Positions 1 to 10,396 are shown, counted from the stretch's first letter. The stretch: DNA of 39,125 nucleotides from Reclinomonas americana ATCC 50394 (GCA_048213135.1 PS015124.1:48528-87652); one strand, 5' to 3'. The notes: a model not told the origin generated them from the letters alone. A program made the numbers and translations.

Positions 1-567
1 TTCCGTTGCAGAAACGCCAACTGATCATGATATCGAACGTCGACGTCGGGACAGCTCGCACTGCCTCACACACTCAGCATGCGCGTGGAGCCTGCCGGAT
101 CTGAACATGCATACACCATGGCCCTGCAACACCTGTCTCTAAGCACCACATGCCAACTTCGTTCCTTTGCAGATCGACGTCGATCCTCTCTCAGATACAA
201 AATGTACAAATATATTGAACCCTGTCACCCGCGATCTCCTTCCCCGCCCGCAACATCTGCATCACGGCCTTCCTCACTGCAGCGCACACTAGACGCCACG
301 CCAACAAATAACACGGCCGCACAATTCTGATGACCAAAAAAGGAAACCACGAATCTTCATCACTCTCGGGTCCCACAACACACATACTCACACACTTACT
401 CACACGCACAGAGGATTCCTCTCTGACGCATCTCTTTGTCTCTGAGACTCACTGAGTGCGCGTGACAACAACATGTCAAGGCGCCACACGCCCGGTCACA
501 GCTACGAAAGCTGTTGCGCGCGGACACACACACACACACACACACATNNNNNNNNNNNNNNNNNNNN
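1..567. other. No supported gene; possible upstream exons
   Basis: I find no conserved protein block here. Open frames on both strands are short and low in complexity. The stretch ends in a (CA)n run at about 526-547 and a 20-base N gap (548-567). Acceptor-like CAG sites near 10 and 170 could belong to 5-prime exons of the ankyrin gene downstream, but nothing confirms this. Confidence 0.5.
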
Positions 568-3500
568 TCCCTCGTGGACCGCACGCGGAGGAGGAGGCGC
601 CAACAACTCGTCCTCGCGCTCCTCCACACCTCCAGCGATGCGATTGGGAGGAGGTGGTGGTGGTGGAGGAGGAGGAGGGTATACTGCGCGGAGTGGGGAA
701 GGCGGGGCGACGATTCTGGGAACGCTGGCCGGCAGCAATGCGGAGAGTGTGGTGGAGGAGGAGAGTCCGTTGTATGTGGCGTGCAGGTGAGGAACGGGAA
801 AGGAGTAAGGGGGAAGGGAAGGAGAAGGTATTCTTTCTGTTGCTCTCAACTCGCGCTTGAACGTTTCGAACTGAGAGAAGGCTGTCTGTCTCTGTGCGCT
901 GTGGGAGAGACGTACAACTGACCCTTGATTGATTCAGAGGAGAGAGGCACTCTTCCTGAAAGACAGTGCAACTCACCTTTGAATATTTTATCTCCTTCTC
1001 TTTTCACTCTCTAATGCACGTCGTGAGGAGATGAGATGTGAAGAGATCGATTTTCTCTCCAGCACCGTTCCTTCGAAGAGACGCGCAACTCACGTTTGAG
1101 CGTTTCGAACTGAGAGAAGGCTGTCTGTCTCTGTGCGCTGTGGGAGAGACGTACAACTGACCTTGAACGATTCAGAGGAGAGAGGCGTTGTCTCTCCCTC
1201 CTCCCTCCTTCACTCTGTGAAGGTGTGTGTCGTGAGGAGATGAGCTATTCTATTTGCATTCTCTTGCGCATTCCCTTTGGAGAGTCGTACAACTCAAGCT
1301 CGAGCACTTCTGAGCTGTAGGAGAGACGCACAACTGACCCTTGAGCAATTCAGAGGATAGGGGCATTGTCTCTCCCTCCTTTCTGTTTCACTTTATGAGA
1401 GTGCACTTCGTGAGGAGAAAGTGTTCCTTCTCTTGCTTTCACTGGCTGCACCTTTCCTGGAGAAAGACCAGCTAACCATTAAGCACTTCGAATGGAAAAA
1501 GGCTGTCTGTCTCTGTGCGCTGTGGGAGAGATGCACAACTGACCCTTGAGCAATTCAGAGGAGAGGCATTCTCTCTCCCTCCTCTCACTTTCACTCTGTA
1601 ACGGTGTGTGTCATGAGGAGATGGGCTGTTCTATTTGCAGTCTCTTGCGCATTCCCTTTGGAGAGTCGTACAACTCACGCTCGAGCACTTATGAGCTGTA
1701 GGAGAGAAGCACAACTGACCCTTGAACAATTCAGAGGAGAGGAGTATTCTCTCACCCTCCTGTCTGTGCACTCTACCTGTGTGTATGTCGAAAGGAAAGA
1801 GCTGCGAAGGGCTTGTTCTCTCGTTCTGTCTTGCGCAACTCAAGGTTGAACATTTCAGGGAAGACATGACTGACGGTCCCGTACTCCCTCTCATTCTCCT
1901 TTTTTCAGCTTGAGCATTGCGGGATAGAGACTGGACTGTCCTTCTTTCTCACCCTCTGTCACGAAGACTTGGGCCTTCTTCACCCTCTCTCCCCTCTCCT
2001 CCCACCCTTGCGACCATGTTTTCTGAACCACCTCCATGCCACAGAGACGGCCGGCTGGATCGAGTGCGATCAATTATTGCCTCCTCACCAAGTGGTTTTG
2101 ATTTGACGCTGGTGAATACTATCTTCTCCCTCTGTCTCCCTCCCCTCCCCTCCCCTATCCTCACCCCCACTCCCACAGGGCAAAGTCTGCCGGTGCACGC
2201 ATCCCGAGGTGGCCACCGACGAAGTCGTGTTGCGCGAGTCACCGCTGTATGTGGCGTGCGTCCACGGTCGTGCCGAGGTATACAATCTCCTCCCCCTTTC
2301 CCCGTCGCCCCACTCCCTTACTCACTGCCCCCCCCCCCCCCCCCACGGTCGCCTCCGAGTTGCTAGCGCACGGAGCACCGCCCGCCATTGGCTGCGCGGA
2401 GCACCGTATCGACGAGTTTGTAGGATCACGGCTCGTGCACAACATTACGTGTCTGTACGGGGCCGTCGATGCCGGCTACCTGGGCGTGGTTGGCCTGTGC
2501 GTCCTTCTGCTTTGCTCCATCCTTGGTGTGCAAGTGCACTCACATTGTCGGCTCTTCAGTTTGCTGGAACACGGAGCCGATCCCAACACCGTGATCGAGC
2601 ATCACCACGAAGTGCGCCTCGCCGACGAGGCTCCATTCACCGAAATCGAGCGCGCCACAGCACTGCATTGTGCAGTGGAGCGCGGGCATTGTGCGTCTGT
2701 TCACCATTCACGATTTCTTTGATTGTCTTCTCACTCCCCTCGCAGTGGAGTGCGCCCGCCTTCTGCTGCGCCACAACGCACAGGTCGAGGAGGTGCAGTA
2801 CTCGTATCTGGAGAATCAACCGGCGCCGGGCGAGTTGGTGACGCAGGAGCGCTCATTCCGACCGGTGCATCTCGCCGCCTATCACGGCCACGATCGACTG
2901 CTGGAGGCGCTGTTGGATCACGGAGCGAGCATCGAATCCAAGTACGTGTGCTCGGTGAATGGGAGAGAGTCGACGGGCACGCCGCTGCATGTGGCGGCGC
3001 AGACCGGGCACGTTGAGGCCGCCAGATTACTGCTGAAGCGGGGAGGTACCGACCGATTGCGACAATGATGTCCATCCACCCCTCGTTGCTGATTCCGTGA
3101 AATTGCGCAGCATTGGTGGATGCCACGGACGGCAACGGACTGACGGCGTTTCTAATGGCGTGCCAGTTGGGCAACTTGGAGATGGCACAGTTTTTGCAGA
3201 GTGCTGGTGCCGATGTCAACTGCAAGACGTGTGATGGGGCCACGGCGTTGTCGGTGAGTGCTGAAAGGGGAAGAGAGGGGGAGGGGAGGGAATNNNNNNN
3301 NNNNNNNNNNNNNNNNNNNNNNNNNNNNNNNNNNNNNNNNNNNNNNNNNNNNNNNNNNNNNNNNNNNNNNNNNNNNNNNNNNNNNNNNNNNNNNNNNNNN
3401 NNNNNNNNNNNNNNNNNNNNNNNNNNNNNNNNNNNNNNNNNNNNNNNNNNNNNNNNNNNNNNNNNNNNNNNNNNNNNNNNNNNNNNNNNNNNNNNNNNNN

Positions 3501-5096
3501 NNNNNNNNNNNNNNNNNNNNNNNNNNNNNNNNNNNNNNNNNNNNNNNNNNNNNNNNNNNNNNNNNNNNNNNNNNNNNNNNNNNNNNNNNNNNNNNNNNNN
3601 NNNNNNNNNNNNNNNNNNNNNNNNNNNNNNNNNNNNNNNNNNNNNNNNNNNNNNNNNNNNNNNNNNNNNNNNNNNNNNNNNNNNNNNNNNNNNNNNNNNN
3701 NNNNNNNNNNNNNNNNNNNNNNNNNNNNNNNNNNNNNNNNNNNNNNNNNNNNNNNNNNNNNNNNNNNNNNNNNNNNNNNNTTCTCCCCCTTTCTCCTTTC
3801 CCCCCTTTCCCCCCTCACCCCCTTCCCACTTTCCCTTCCCCCTTTTCCCCTTCCCCCCTTTCCCACTTCCCGTCCTGTCACAGCTGGCCGACGCCGAGAG
3901 ACACCTCCTCGTCTCGCGCTGGCTGCACTCGAAAACCACCACGGGCCTCCGACTGGACCTGTCGCGCACCAACTCGGAACAAGACGGCGTCGAGCGAGAC
4001 ATTTTCGAAGACATGGACGACGACCTTGGCGGCGGTGGTGGTGGCGGAGGTGGCGGTGGCGGCGCAGCAGCTGTGGCTGCGGCTGCGGCCGCCGCCGCCA
4101 CGGTGGCCGCGACGGTTCCCGAAGTGGTGGGAGAGCAGGATGAGGAGGAATTCAACGGGACGATTGCCACCGACACGCTGTCGACGACGGTGATTCGCGA
4201 GGTGGAGGACGACACGGACGAGGATGAGGTGGGCGGAGAGCATGTACCGCTCTCCTCGTCCAACGACCGAGGTCGCGTGCCACTCGTTGGTCGCCGCCCC
4301 GGTGCACCGACTCCGCCGGCGTCCATGCCTGCCGCTGGAGCGTCGTCACACGCACCGGCCTCCGCCGGCGGTGTGGCTTCTGCAGGACCGCGGGTGAGTC
4401 CTGACAAGGACATCCTCTCTCTCTCTCTTTATCTCACGTGTTTGCGGTCGCCAGCTGGCCCTCTCCAAAGCGCCGGCGCCACCGTCGTCATTGCAACCGC
4501 TGGCACCCCCCGTCAGCGCCATCGCCAGCAAGTCGCGCTCCGCTGGCGCAGCAGACAAGGCCGCGGGCGACGCCAAGAGCAACAATGGCCAGCAGCGGCC
4601 GCGCGATCGGAGCAACAGTTCGCAGGCGCGAGGTCGCATGGAGGCGCGATTTGCGGTCATGATGCGCGAGATGAACCGGAAGATGGCCGAGGTTTGTCAT
4701 CACTGCCGTGTCCTCCTCCTTGCTCCTCCCCTGACCCCCTTTACGTGCGCGCAGCTGGAATCGCGTCTGCGCCACCTGGAGGCCGCCACGGAGAACAGTG
4801 TGAAGGAGAACTCGGCGATTCGCTCGTCGCTGGGTGCACGACCACCGGACCGCGAAGCCGTGTGGAGAGGCAGTTATGCATCGCGTGGGTTCCCGCCAAC
4901 TGTGCCACCGCTGCTCGGTGTGCCGTCGGCTGCGGAGACCGACGACATGGAGGCGAGGCTATCGTCGAGGTTACGCTACTCACCGCGCGACTCGGCCCGC
5001 CCTCTCGCCAGCCGCGCCAGTCCGTATGACGCTAGTGATTTTCGCGTGAGCAGCCACGTCGACCGTGGTCGCTGCGTACGTTGTAATCTGCTGTAG
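568..5096 (+). CDS. Ankyrin-repeat protein with C-terminal coiled coil (5-prime end incomplete)
   Basis: Exons inferred: ..568-786, 2045-2111, 2179-2277, 2360-2496, 2560-2690, 2746-3045, 3111-3253, 3884-4393, 4455-4691, 4755-5096; phases agree throughout. The visible protein starts with a Gly/Ser-rich stretch, then carries seven or eight ankyrin repeats, recognised from blocks such as SPLYVAC, GYLGVVGLLLEHGADPN, RGHLECARLLLRHNA and TPLHVAAQTGHVEAARLLL. Many repeats are split by introns. Exon 3884-4393 has a run of about 12 Gly, then an Ala-rich and an acidic segment. The last two exons have heptad-like spacing (EARFAVMMREMNRKMAE, then LESRLRHLEAA), suggesting a coiled coil. Ankyrin repeats mediate protein binding; no catalytic domain is visible and the partner is unknown. 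The start codon is unresolved because of the gap at 548-567, and the 488-base gap in intron 3254-3883 could hide exons. The stop lies only 81 bases from the stop of convergent gene A. Confidence 0.85.
787..2044 (+). repeat. Degenerate tandem repeat array filling intron 1 of the ankyrin gene
   Basis: The donor at 787 (GTGAGG) and acceptor at 2044 (CACAG) join two halves of one ankyrin repeat in frame. From about 840 to 1900 the intron is built of repeats. A core resembling CAACTSACSYTTGAGCAW plus TTCRGA recurs about ten times, for example near 847, 909, 965, 1085, 1149, 1290, 1324, 1529, 1671, 1710 and 1836. It sits inside a larger unit of about 380 bases: the block at about 1255-1350 recurs at about 1635-1735. 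The block with GGCTGTCTGTCTCTGTGCGC occurs near 880, 1120 and 1500. Confidence 0.85.
3293..3780. other. Assembly gap (488 N) inside an ankyrin-gene intron
   Basis: The gap lies in intron 3254-3883. Flanking exons are both phase 0, so the reading frame joins cleanly, but one or more exons could be missing. The flanks are purine-rich on the left and pyrimidine-rich on the right. Confidence 0.9.
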
Positions 5097-5177
5097 GTCT
5101 ACTTCTTCTTTAAAAGCGCGTGGGAAAAAGGTAGTAACATGCGGAATTCTGTTGTACACTTTCTAAAGCGCAGCTGT

Positions 5178-6179
5178 TCACGAGCTCTTCACGGCACGCT
5201 GGCAGGTGACATGCAGGCGGCTGACCTCGCGCTGGAAGTCATTGTCCAGCGTGTGCGTCAGGCTGCCGTCGTTGGGCAGACCGGCGTCCTGGATCTTGCT
5301 GACAATGTTGCGGCGCTCGGCGGACCAGATGCCAGAGAGAGCGCGCTCGGCTTGCAGGCACGCAGTGCGCACGGCATCGGTGTCACCGCGGATGCTCTTG
5401 TCGTTGGCCTTGGCGCGTCCCTTGTCGCCGGCAATGTGCAGGGCGCGAATGGCACGGCGAGTGCGGTGGTAGATCTCCTCCAGAGTCACGTCGCGGTCGA
5501 GGTAGCGGTGGACAGGGTCAGCTGCAGCAGGCAAGAAGAGAGAGAGGTGTGAGTGGAGGTGGCGGGCAAGGGCAAAGGAGAGGAAAGGCGAGACAACGCA
5601 ACAGACGGGGTGCTGGTTGAGGTTCAGTTCGTTGTGGCGAATGTCTCCGGGGCGGTTCTCAATGTCCTGCACCGACAGGTTGCGGTTGTCGTACGGACGA
5701 GGTCCACGAGTGACTGCNNNNNNNNNNNNNNNNNNNNNNNNNNNNNNNNNNNNNNNNNNNNNNNNNNNNNNNNNNNNNNNNNNNNNNNNNNNNNNNNNNN
5801 NNNNNNNNNNNNNNNNNNNNNNNNNNNNNNNNNNNNNNNNNNNNNNNNNNNNNNNNNNNNNNNNNNNNNNNNNNNNNNNNNNNNNNNNNNNNNNNNNNNN
5901 NNNNNNNNNNNNNNNNNNNNNNNNNNNNNNNNNNNNNNNNNNNNNNNNNNNNNNNNNNNNNNNNNNNNNNNNNNNNNNNNNNNNNNNNNNNNNNNNNNNN
6001 NNNNNNNNNNNNNNNNNNNNNNNNNNAAGGGGACATACAAGTGTGTGTGAGTGTGGTGGGAGGGGGAGGAGGGAGGAGGGAGGGGAGTGAGGGAGAACGG
6101 AACTGCCATCACCACGGGCACTGACGGTCACGGCCACGAGGCACAAGACCAGAGCAAAGACGAGAGTCGAGCGGATCAT
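5178..6179 (-). CDS. Gene A: secreted type I basic protein (173 aa)
   Basis: Exons on the minus strand: 6179-6113, 5713-5603, 5521-5178, total 522 bases. Residues 1 to about 21 (MIRSTLVFALVLCLVAVTVSA) form a clear signal peptide. Exon 2 carries the motif RGPRPYDNRNLSVQ. Exon 3 is Arg-rich and probably helical (LDRDVTLEEIYHRTRRAIR), with two conserved Cys (TACLQAE and VTCQRA) that could pair. Both introns are phase 1; the second starts GTTGCG. Intron 1 contains a 309-base gap. I recognise no known domain, so function is unknown; the protein is predicted to be exported. It is almost identical to gene D, and differs from C and G in having exons 2 and 3 of those genes as one exon. Confidence 0.85.
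   Translation of the reverse strand: MIRSTLVFALVLCLVAVTVSARGDGSSVLPHSPPSSLLPLPPHSHTLVCPLXXXXXXXXXXXXXXXXXXXXXXXXXXXXXXXXXXXXXXXXXXXXXXXXXXXXXXXXXXXXXXXXXXXXXXXXXXXXXXXXXXXXXXXXXXXXXXXXXXXXXXXAVTRGPRPYDNRNLSVQDIENRPGDIRHNELNLNQHPVCCVVSPFLSFALARHLHSHLSLFLPAAADPVHRYLDRDVTLEEIYHRTRRAIRALHIAGDKGRAKANDKSIRGDTDAVRTACLQAERALSGIWSAERRNIVSKIQDAGLPNDGSLTHTLDNDFQREVSRLHVTCQRAVKSS
5718..6026. other. Assembly gap (309 N) in intron 1 of gene A
   Basis: The matching intron in gene D (10254-10329) is 76 bases, so the gap size suggests an insertion or an overestimated gap. No coding sequence is missing by comparison with D. Confidence 0.8.
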
Positions 6180-6807
6180 GGTAGTGTCTGGGTTGGGCTG
6201 GTGGTCTGCGCTCGCAACACAAGGCTAAAGGCAAGTGGTGATCGCTTCCGGCTATTGGCAGGAATTGATCCGGACTATTCGCGCTGCGATGGTTGGACAC
6301 TACCACTGTGTCCGAAATGTAAGCCGCTCACTCTCTCACCTTGCATGCAAGCAGGCTAGCAGGCAAGAAGACCACTGCTTCCATTCAGTGCTATCGCCAT
6401 TGTCGATCACTGTGCTGGTGCAGAGAAAGCAGAATCGTGCAAGCAGTACCGGTTTTTCAGTGCAAGTGTGTTCGGTCCGATTATCGACCGAAGTCGAGAC
6501 ATGCGACCAGCCTCGCGTGCGCCGAAGAGAATGGTGGAACACTGGGGGGATAGATGCACTTGTACACGCAATCTTAAAGATCTCTGTGCTTGACTTGACG
6601 GCCAAGCTGCGGAATGCGGACAACTCATGTAGTCGGCAGAAGCTGGGTCCAGATTTAACAGGAGACGTGTCCATGCACCACCGCGTAGCTGCACGAAGGC
6701 ACCACCACTGTGTGTGTTGCGAGAGGAAGAAATCCGATTCATTGTCACCTCTGAATCAAATTTGGAAATACTGGTTTTCTTTCAGTCGAGGTGTGAGCAA
6801 AGGAGAC
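6180..6807. promoter_or_regulatory. Shared upstream region between divergent genes A and B
   Basis: These 628 bases separate the start codons of A (-) and B (+) and match 10397-11029 between D and E closely. It must hold both promoters. I see no TATA box or other element I can name with confidence. A pyrimidine-rich acceptor-like site ends about 25 bases before the start of B (GGTTTTCTTTCAG), suggesting a 5-prime UTR intron. Confidence 0.55.
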
Positions 6808-6992
6808 ATGCGCGCTGTGTTGATCATCGCCGTGACTGTCTGCCTGTTGGCGGTGGTCGCGAGTGCTGCAAGTTGCGCGCACACACTCTATCAGCTCGCC
6901 ATCACCACAGCACTCATGATCACTTGCTTTTTCTCCTTGCGTGCAGTTCCTCGTCACCGACACAGGCGCAACTTTGTGAATCGTTGAGTATG

Positions 6993-7033
<41 letters not shown>

Positions 7034-7619
7034 GAGAGAGAGTGTGAGAGAGAGAGAGAGTNNNNNNNNNNNNNNNNNNNNAGAGAGAGAGAGAGGAATG
7101 TGTGAGAGAGAGAGAGTGATCACTCATCGACAAGCCACTCATTGTCTCACCCTCGCACAGCCTTCCGTGGAAGCCACGGCGAGGGCCCTCGTGCGCGCTT
7201 CACCTGTTGCGTGACGCACACACACTAATGTCTCCCTCGCATCACACCTTTGCTCACATCGCGATGCACACGCGAACGAAACAGCCGTGCCCGGTCGTGC
7301 CTACAATCGCTTCCTCGACAACCGCGCCACCCTCCGCGATGCATACCTGCGTCACCTGCCCGGCAAGCTGCGTCGCGAGGCCGTCTACCACGAGCTGTTT
7401 GAGCGCGATGCACGTCTGCGTGCTCGTCGCGATGGAGTGTCCGACGAGGACTTTGACACGGCAGTGCCCGGATTCAGTGGCCACCGTCTTCGTCGCCACC
7501 GCCGCTTGTCGCACGCCGAGGCTCCGTCTGCGCGACAACTCAGCTGCGGCAATGGCGGATGCGACACACGTCGTCGGTGCGCCAATGAGCGTCGCCGTTG
7601 GCTCGCCAATGCGTGGTAG
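6808..7619 (+). CDS. Gene B: secreted type II basic protein (159 aa)
   Basis: Exons: 6808-6871, 6947-6982, 7161-7205, 7285-7619, total 480 bases; all introns are phase 1. Exon 1 encodes a 21-residue signal peptide (MRAVLIIAVTVCLLAVV..). Exon 2 is His/Arg-rich (PRHRHRRNF). Exon 3 is 45 bases. Exon 4 starts SVPGRAYNRFLDNR, is very basic (RLRRHRR), and ends with three Cys and RRRWLANAW. Donors are GTTGCG, GTTGAG and GTTGCG. Gene E is its near-identical copy (exon lengths the same) and gene F is a more distant relative sharing PGRxY and the C-terminal tail. The 20-base gap at 7062-7081 is in intron 2. Function unknown; predicted secreted. Confidence 0.82.
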
Positions 7620-7723
7620 AGATATCGATGAGTGGTGGTAGATTGATGTCAAAGTTTTGTTTGCTTGTTGCCGTCCCTTTTTTTCAATGAATTGAATCTT
7701 GTTTTGCACCCACACCTCGTGGT

Positions 7724-7836
7724 GCCTAATGCGCATCGAGGCCGCGCTCCATCCGCCCTCACACCAGCTACACTCTGTTGCGCGAACGAGCGCTGTGACG
7801 AACAGCGTCGCCGGTGGTTGGCCGGTGCTTGGTGAT
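7724..7836 (+). pseudogene. Relic of the 3-prime end of gene F in unit 1
   Basis: Only the last 100 or so bases of an F-type coding region remain, including the ERCDEQRRRWLAGAW tail, the stop codon and the same downstream flank as F (13090-13170). In F the segment after CTGTTGCGCGA (13061-13071) has 26 bases that are absent here; the deletion falls between two GCGCGA direct repeats and removes the first Cys of the tail. The rest of F (about 12171-13030) has no match in unit 1. The relic sits between B and C exactly where F sits between E and G. Confidence 0.85.
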
Positions 7837-8237
7837 GAAATTCTTGGAGGAAGTGTGTGAATTATGTTTTGCATTGTAGTTGCTGGTGTTGTTGTTGTTA
7901 TCGCTGCTACACCAGTCTTGCTCGTGGCTGCTCTTCTCGGTAACTCGGCTGTTTCTCCATGGCCACATCACCGTCATGATCGTGCGCGATCGACAGCATT
8001 GCATTTTGCAACTGTTGGCACTTGCCCACGAACAGCAAGGTAGCAGAGCTGTCGTTGGACATGCCCATCCTGACAGACCAGCGCAAGCACAGTGGCATCA
8101 CTTCTTACACAGGTCCTGGACACGAGAAAACCAATGCAATGCAATGTATGTGCTGCGTTCAGTTTCGCACGTTGCTCATCGAATTCACACTGGCTTTGTT
8201 TGTTTGCTTTTGGTTCGACAGTGGAGAAGAGGAAACC
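7837..8237. promoter_or_regulatory. Upstream region of gene C
   Basis: About 400 bases matching 13148-13538 upstream of G. No coding block is convincing. An acceptor-like TTTGGTTCGACAG ends 16 bases before the ATG of C, as in G. Confidence 0.5.
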
Positions 8238-8993
8238 ATGCGCACCACCACCTGTGTTCTCGTGTTGACTCTCAGCCTGCTGGCGGTGGCCTCACAAGCC
8301 GCAAGTTGCGCGCGACTCATTCTTTGACAGCGACAACTGTGTGGTCCCTCTCTCACACACTCGCGTACCATCCCCCACACACAGTCCTCCGCGGTCCTCG
8401 TGCCTATGACAACCGTAACCTCTCGGTCGCCCAGATCGAGAATCGACCAGGCGACAGTTGCGTGACCACACCAACACAACACAACGCTGATGAGCGATAT
8501 CAAAACTCATCAGTTTCGTACGCTCACTTCAACACACAGTTCGTCACGTCGAGCTCAACCAGGACCGCCACCCTGTCTGTTGCGTCTATCCACCACCCAT
8601 CGCAGACACTGCATCCCTCTGCAATCCACTCACCCTCCCACTCCCGCAGCGACACCGACCCACCGCTTCCTCGATCGCGATGTGACGCTGGAGGAGATTT
8701 ACCACCGCTCGCGCCGCGCCATTCGTGCGCTGCATGTGCAGGGTGAGCGTCTGCGCCACCAAGTGGCCGGCATCTCTCCAGCTGGCGACACGGACGCCAT
8801 TCGTGCGGCGTGCCTGAGTGCGGAGCGTGCACTGGACGAGACGTGGGCAGCGGCGCGTGACGGCATTGTGCACAAGAGCATTGACGCTGGCCTGCCCAAC
8901 GACGGCACCCTCACACACACGCTCGACGACAACCACCAGCGTGAGATCAGCCGTCTGCATGTGGCGTGCCAGCGCGCGCAGCACAGCTCGTAA
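8238..8993 (+). CDS. Gene C: secreted type I basic protein (173 aa)
   Basis: Exons: 8238-8304, 8385-8456, 8540-8578, 8650-8993, total 522 bases. Signal peptide is MRTTTCVLVLTLSLLAVASQ. Exon 2 has RGPRAYDNRNLSVAQ. The 39-base exon 3 and exon 4 (LDRDVTLEEIYHRSRRAIR, AACLSAE, VACQRA) match genes A and D. All three introns are phase 1 and all start GTTGCG. The 72- and 39-base exons correspond exactly to the single 111-base exon 2 of A and D, so the intron 8457-8539 was gained or lost precisely. No known domain; predicted secreted. Confidence 0.85.
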
Positions 8994-9231
8994 TTTCCGA
9001 GAGACCAAGACCAAGAAGCGTTGTCAATCGTCGCGCGCCATACATGTGCCGCACAGCAGTAATGTACGTACTGGTAATAGCATACATCGCGGTGGGGGGA
9101 GGAGAGGAGGAGCGGAGGAGTAGAAGAGAGAGTGAGGGAAGCAGAGCTCGAGTGAGGGAAGCGCAACATGTACAGAGAGAGTGAGAATGCAATGGGAGAG
9201 AGAGAGAGTAAGAGAGAGACACACACACACA

Positions 9232-9264
<33 letters not shown>

Positions 9265-9717
9265 GGATAGAGATGGAGGGAGGGAGAGAGGTGAGAGTGG
9301 TGCACTGGCAGCAGCCACGCGTGCACACTCACACTCATCACCGAATTGCAAGCGAGTGAGTGGACGACTGGTGACGAACTGTCAGCATCAGAATCGAAAT
9401 GTCACACTCCATCAGTCAGGAATGGACGCCTGAGAGGCTGTTCATGTAGCATTACCATTACCATCTCTCTCTTCTCTTGTACATCTTCCTCACGCCACGA
9501 GACCACGTGTACATTGTTCGATATTTGGAATACTGGTGCATGTGCTGGAGAAGTTATCTTCGTCACTGCCGACTGCATGCCTTGATGACGGAGTCTATCT
9601 AGTGCAGGCGACAACAGCAGTCTTAGCATTCAACGCAGCCAACCATTGCGCAGCAGGTGAAAAGTGGACAGGTAAAACATGCGGAATTCTGTTGTACACT
9701 TTCTAAAGCGCAGCTGT
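8994..9717. other. Non-coding spacer between C and D; GA and CA microsatellites; duplication junction
   Basis: The first part (to about 9538) matches 14290-14815 after gene G, including (GA)n and (CA)n tracts at about 9170-9290. The part from about 9538 to 9677 is unique and marks the junction between the two duplicated units. I see no gene. Confidence 0.7.
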
Positions 9718-10396
9718 TCACGAGCTCTTCACGGCACGCTGGCAGGTGACGTGCAGGCGGCTGACCTCGCGCTGGAAGTCATTGTCCAGCGTGTGTGTCA
9801 GGCTGCCGTCGTTGGGCAGACCGGCGTCCTGGATCTTGCTGACAATGTTGCGGCGCTCAGCGGACCAGATGCCAGAGAGAGCGCGCTCGGCCTGCAGACA
9901 CACAGTGCGGACGGCATCGGTGTCACCGCGGATGCTCTTGTCGTTGGCCTTGGCGCGTCCCTTGTCGCCGGCAATGTGCAGGGCACGAATGGCACGGCGA
10001 GTGCGGTGGTAGATCTCCTCCAGAGTCACGTCGCGGTCGAGGTAGCGGTGGACAGGGTCAGCTGCAGCAGGCAAGGAAAGAGAGAGGCATGAGTGGAGGT
10101 GGCGGGCAAGGGCAAAGGAGAGGAAAGGCGAGACAACGCAACAGACGGGGTGCTGGTTGAGGTTCAGTTCGTTGTGGCGAATGTCTCCGGGGCGGTTCTC
10201 AATGTCCTGCACCGACAGGTTGCGGTTGTCGTACGGACGAGGTCCACGAGTGACTGCGCGAGGGGACGCAAAGTGAGTGAGTGAGTGGAGGGAGATGGGG
10301 AGGAGAGAGGAGAACGGAACTGCCATCACCACGGGCACTGACGGTCACGGCCACGAGGCACAAGACCAGAGCAAAGACGAGAGTCGAGCGGATCAT
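9718..10396 (-). CDS. Gene D: secreted type I basic protein (173 aa), copy of A
   Basis: Exons on the minus strand: 10396-10330, 10253-10143, 10061-9718, total 522 bases, identical in lengths and phases to gene A. It has the same signal peptide, RGPRPYDNRNLSVQ motif and Cys pair; changes are few (for example ACLQAE to VCLQAE). It has no gaps, so it is the best reference for this gene type. Intron 2 starts GTTGCG. Function unknown. Confidence 0.87.

Larger units (their letters stand above)
5137..9538. repeat. Segmental duplication, unit 1 (genes A, B, F relic, C)
   Basis: This block matches 9677-14815 base for base over long stretches, coding and non-coding. Gene order is A(-), B(+), F relic(+), C(+). 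The left edge is set by the shared sequence just before ATGCGGAATTCTGTTG (5139 and 9679). The right edge is near the shared GTTCGATATTTG (about 9518 and 14792). Unit 1 is about 0.7 kb shorter, mainly because most of gene F is gone. Edges are by eye and good to tens of bases. Confidence 0.9.

Noticed and set aside
2731-4413. A 560-codon minus-strand frame across the ankyrin gene
   Set aside because: It reads through the N gap and is low in complexity. The plus strand has ankyrin repeats with consistent exon phases.
8486-8520. Hammerhead ribozyme suggested by CTGATGAG in introns of C and G
   Set aside because: The second conserved core (GAAAC after a stem II) is absent and the CTGATGAG pairs with CTCATCAG, which would occupy the catalytic core.
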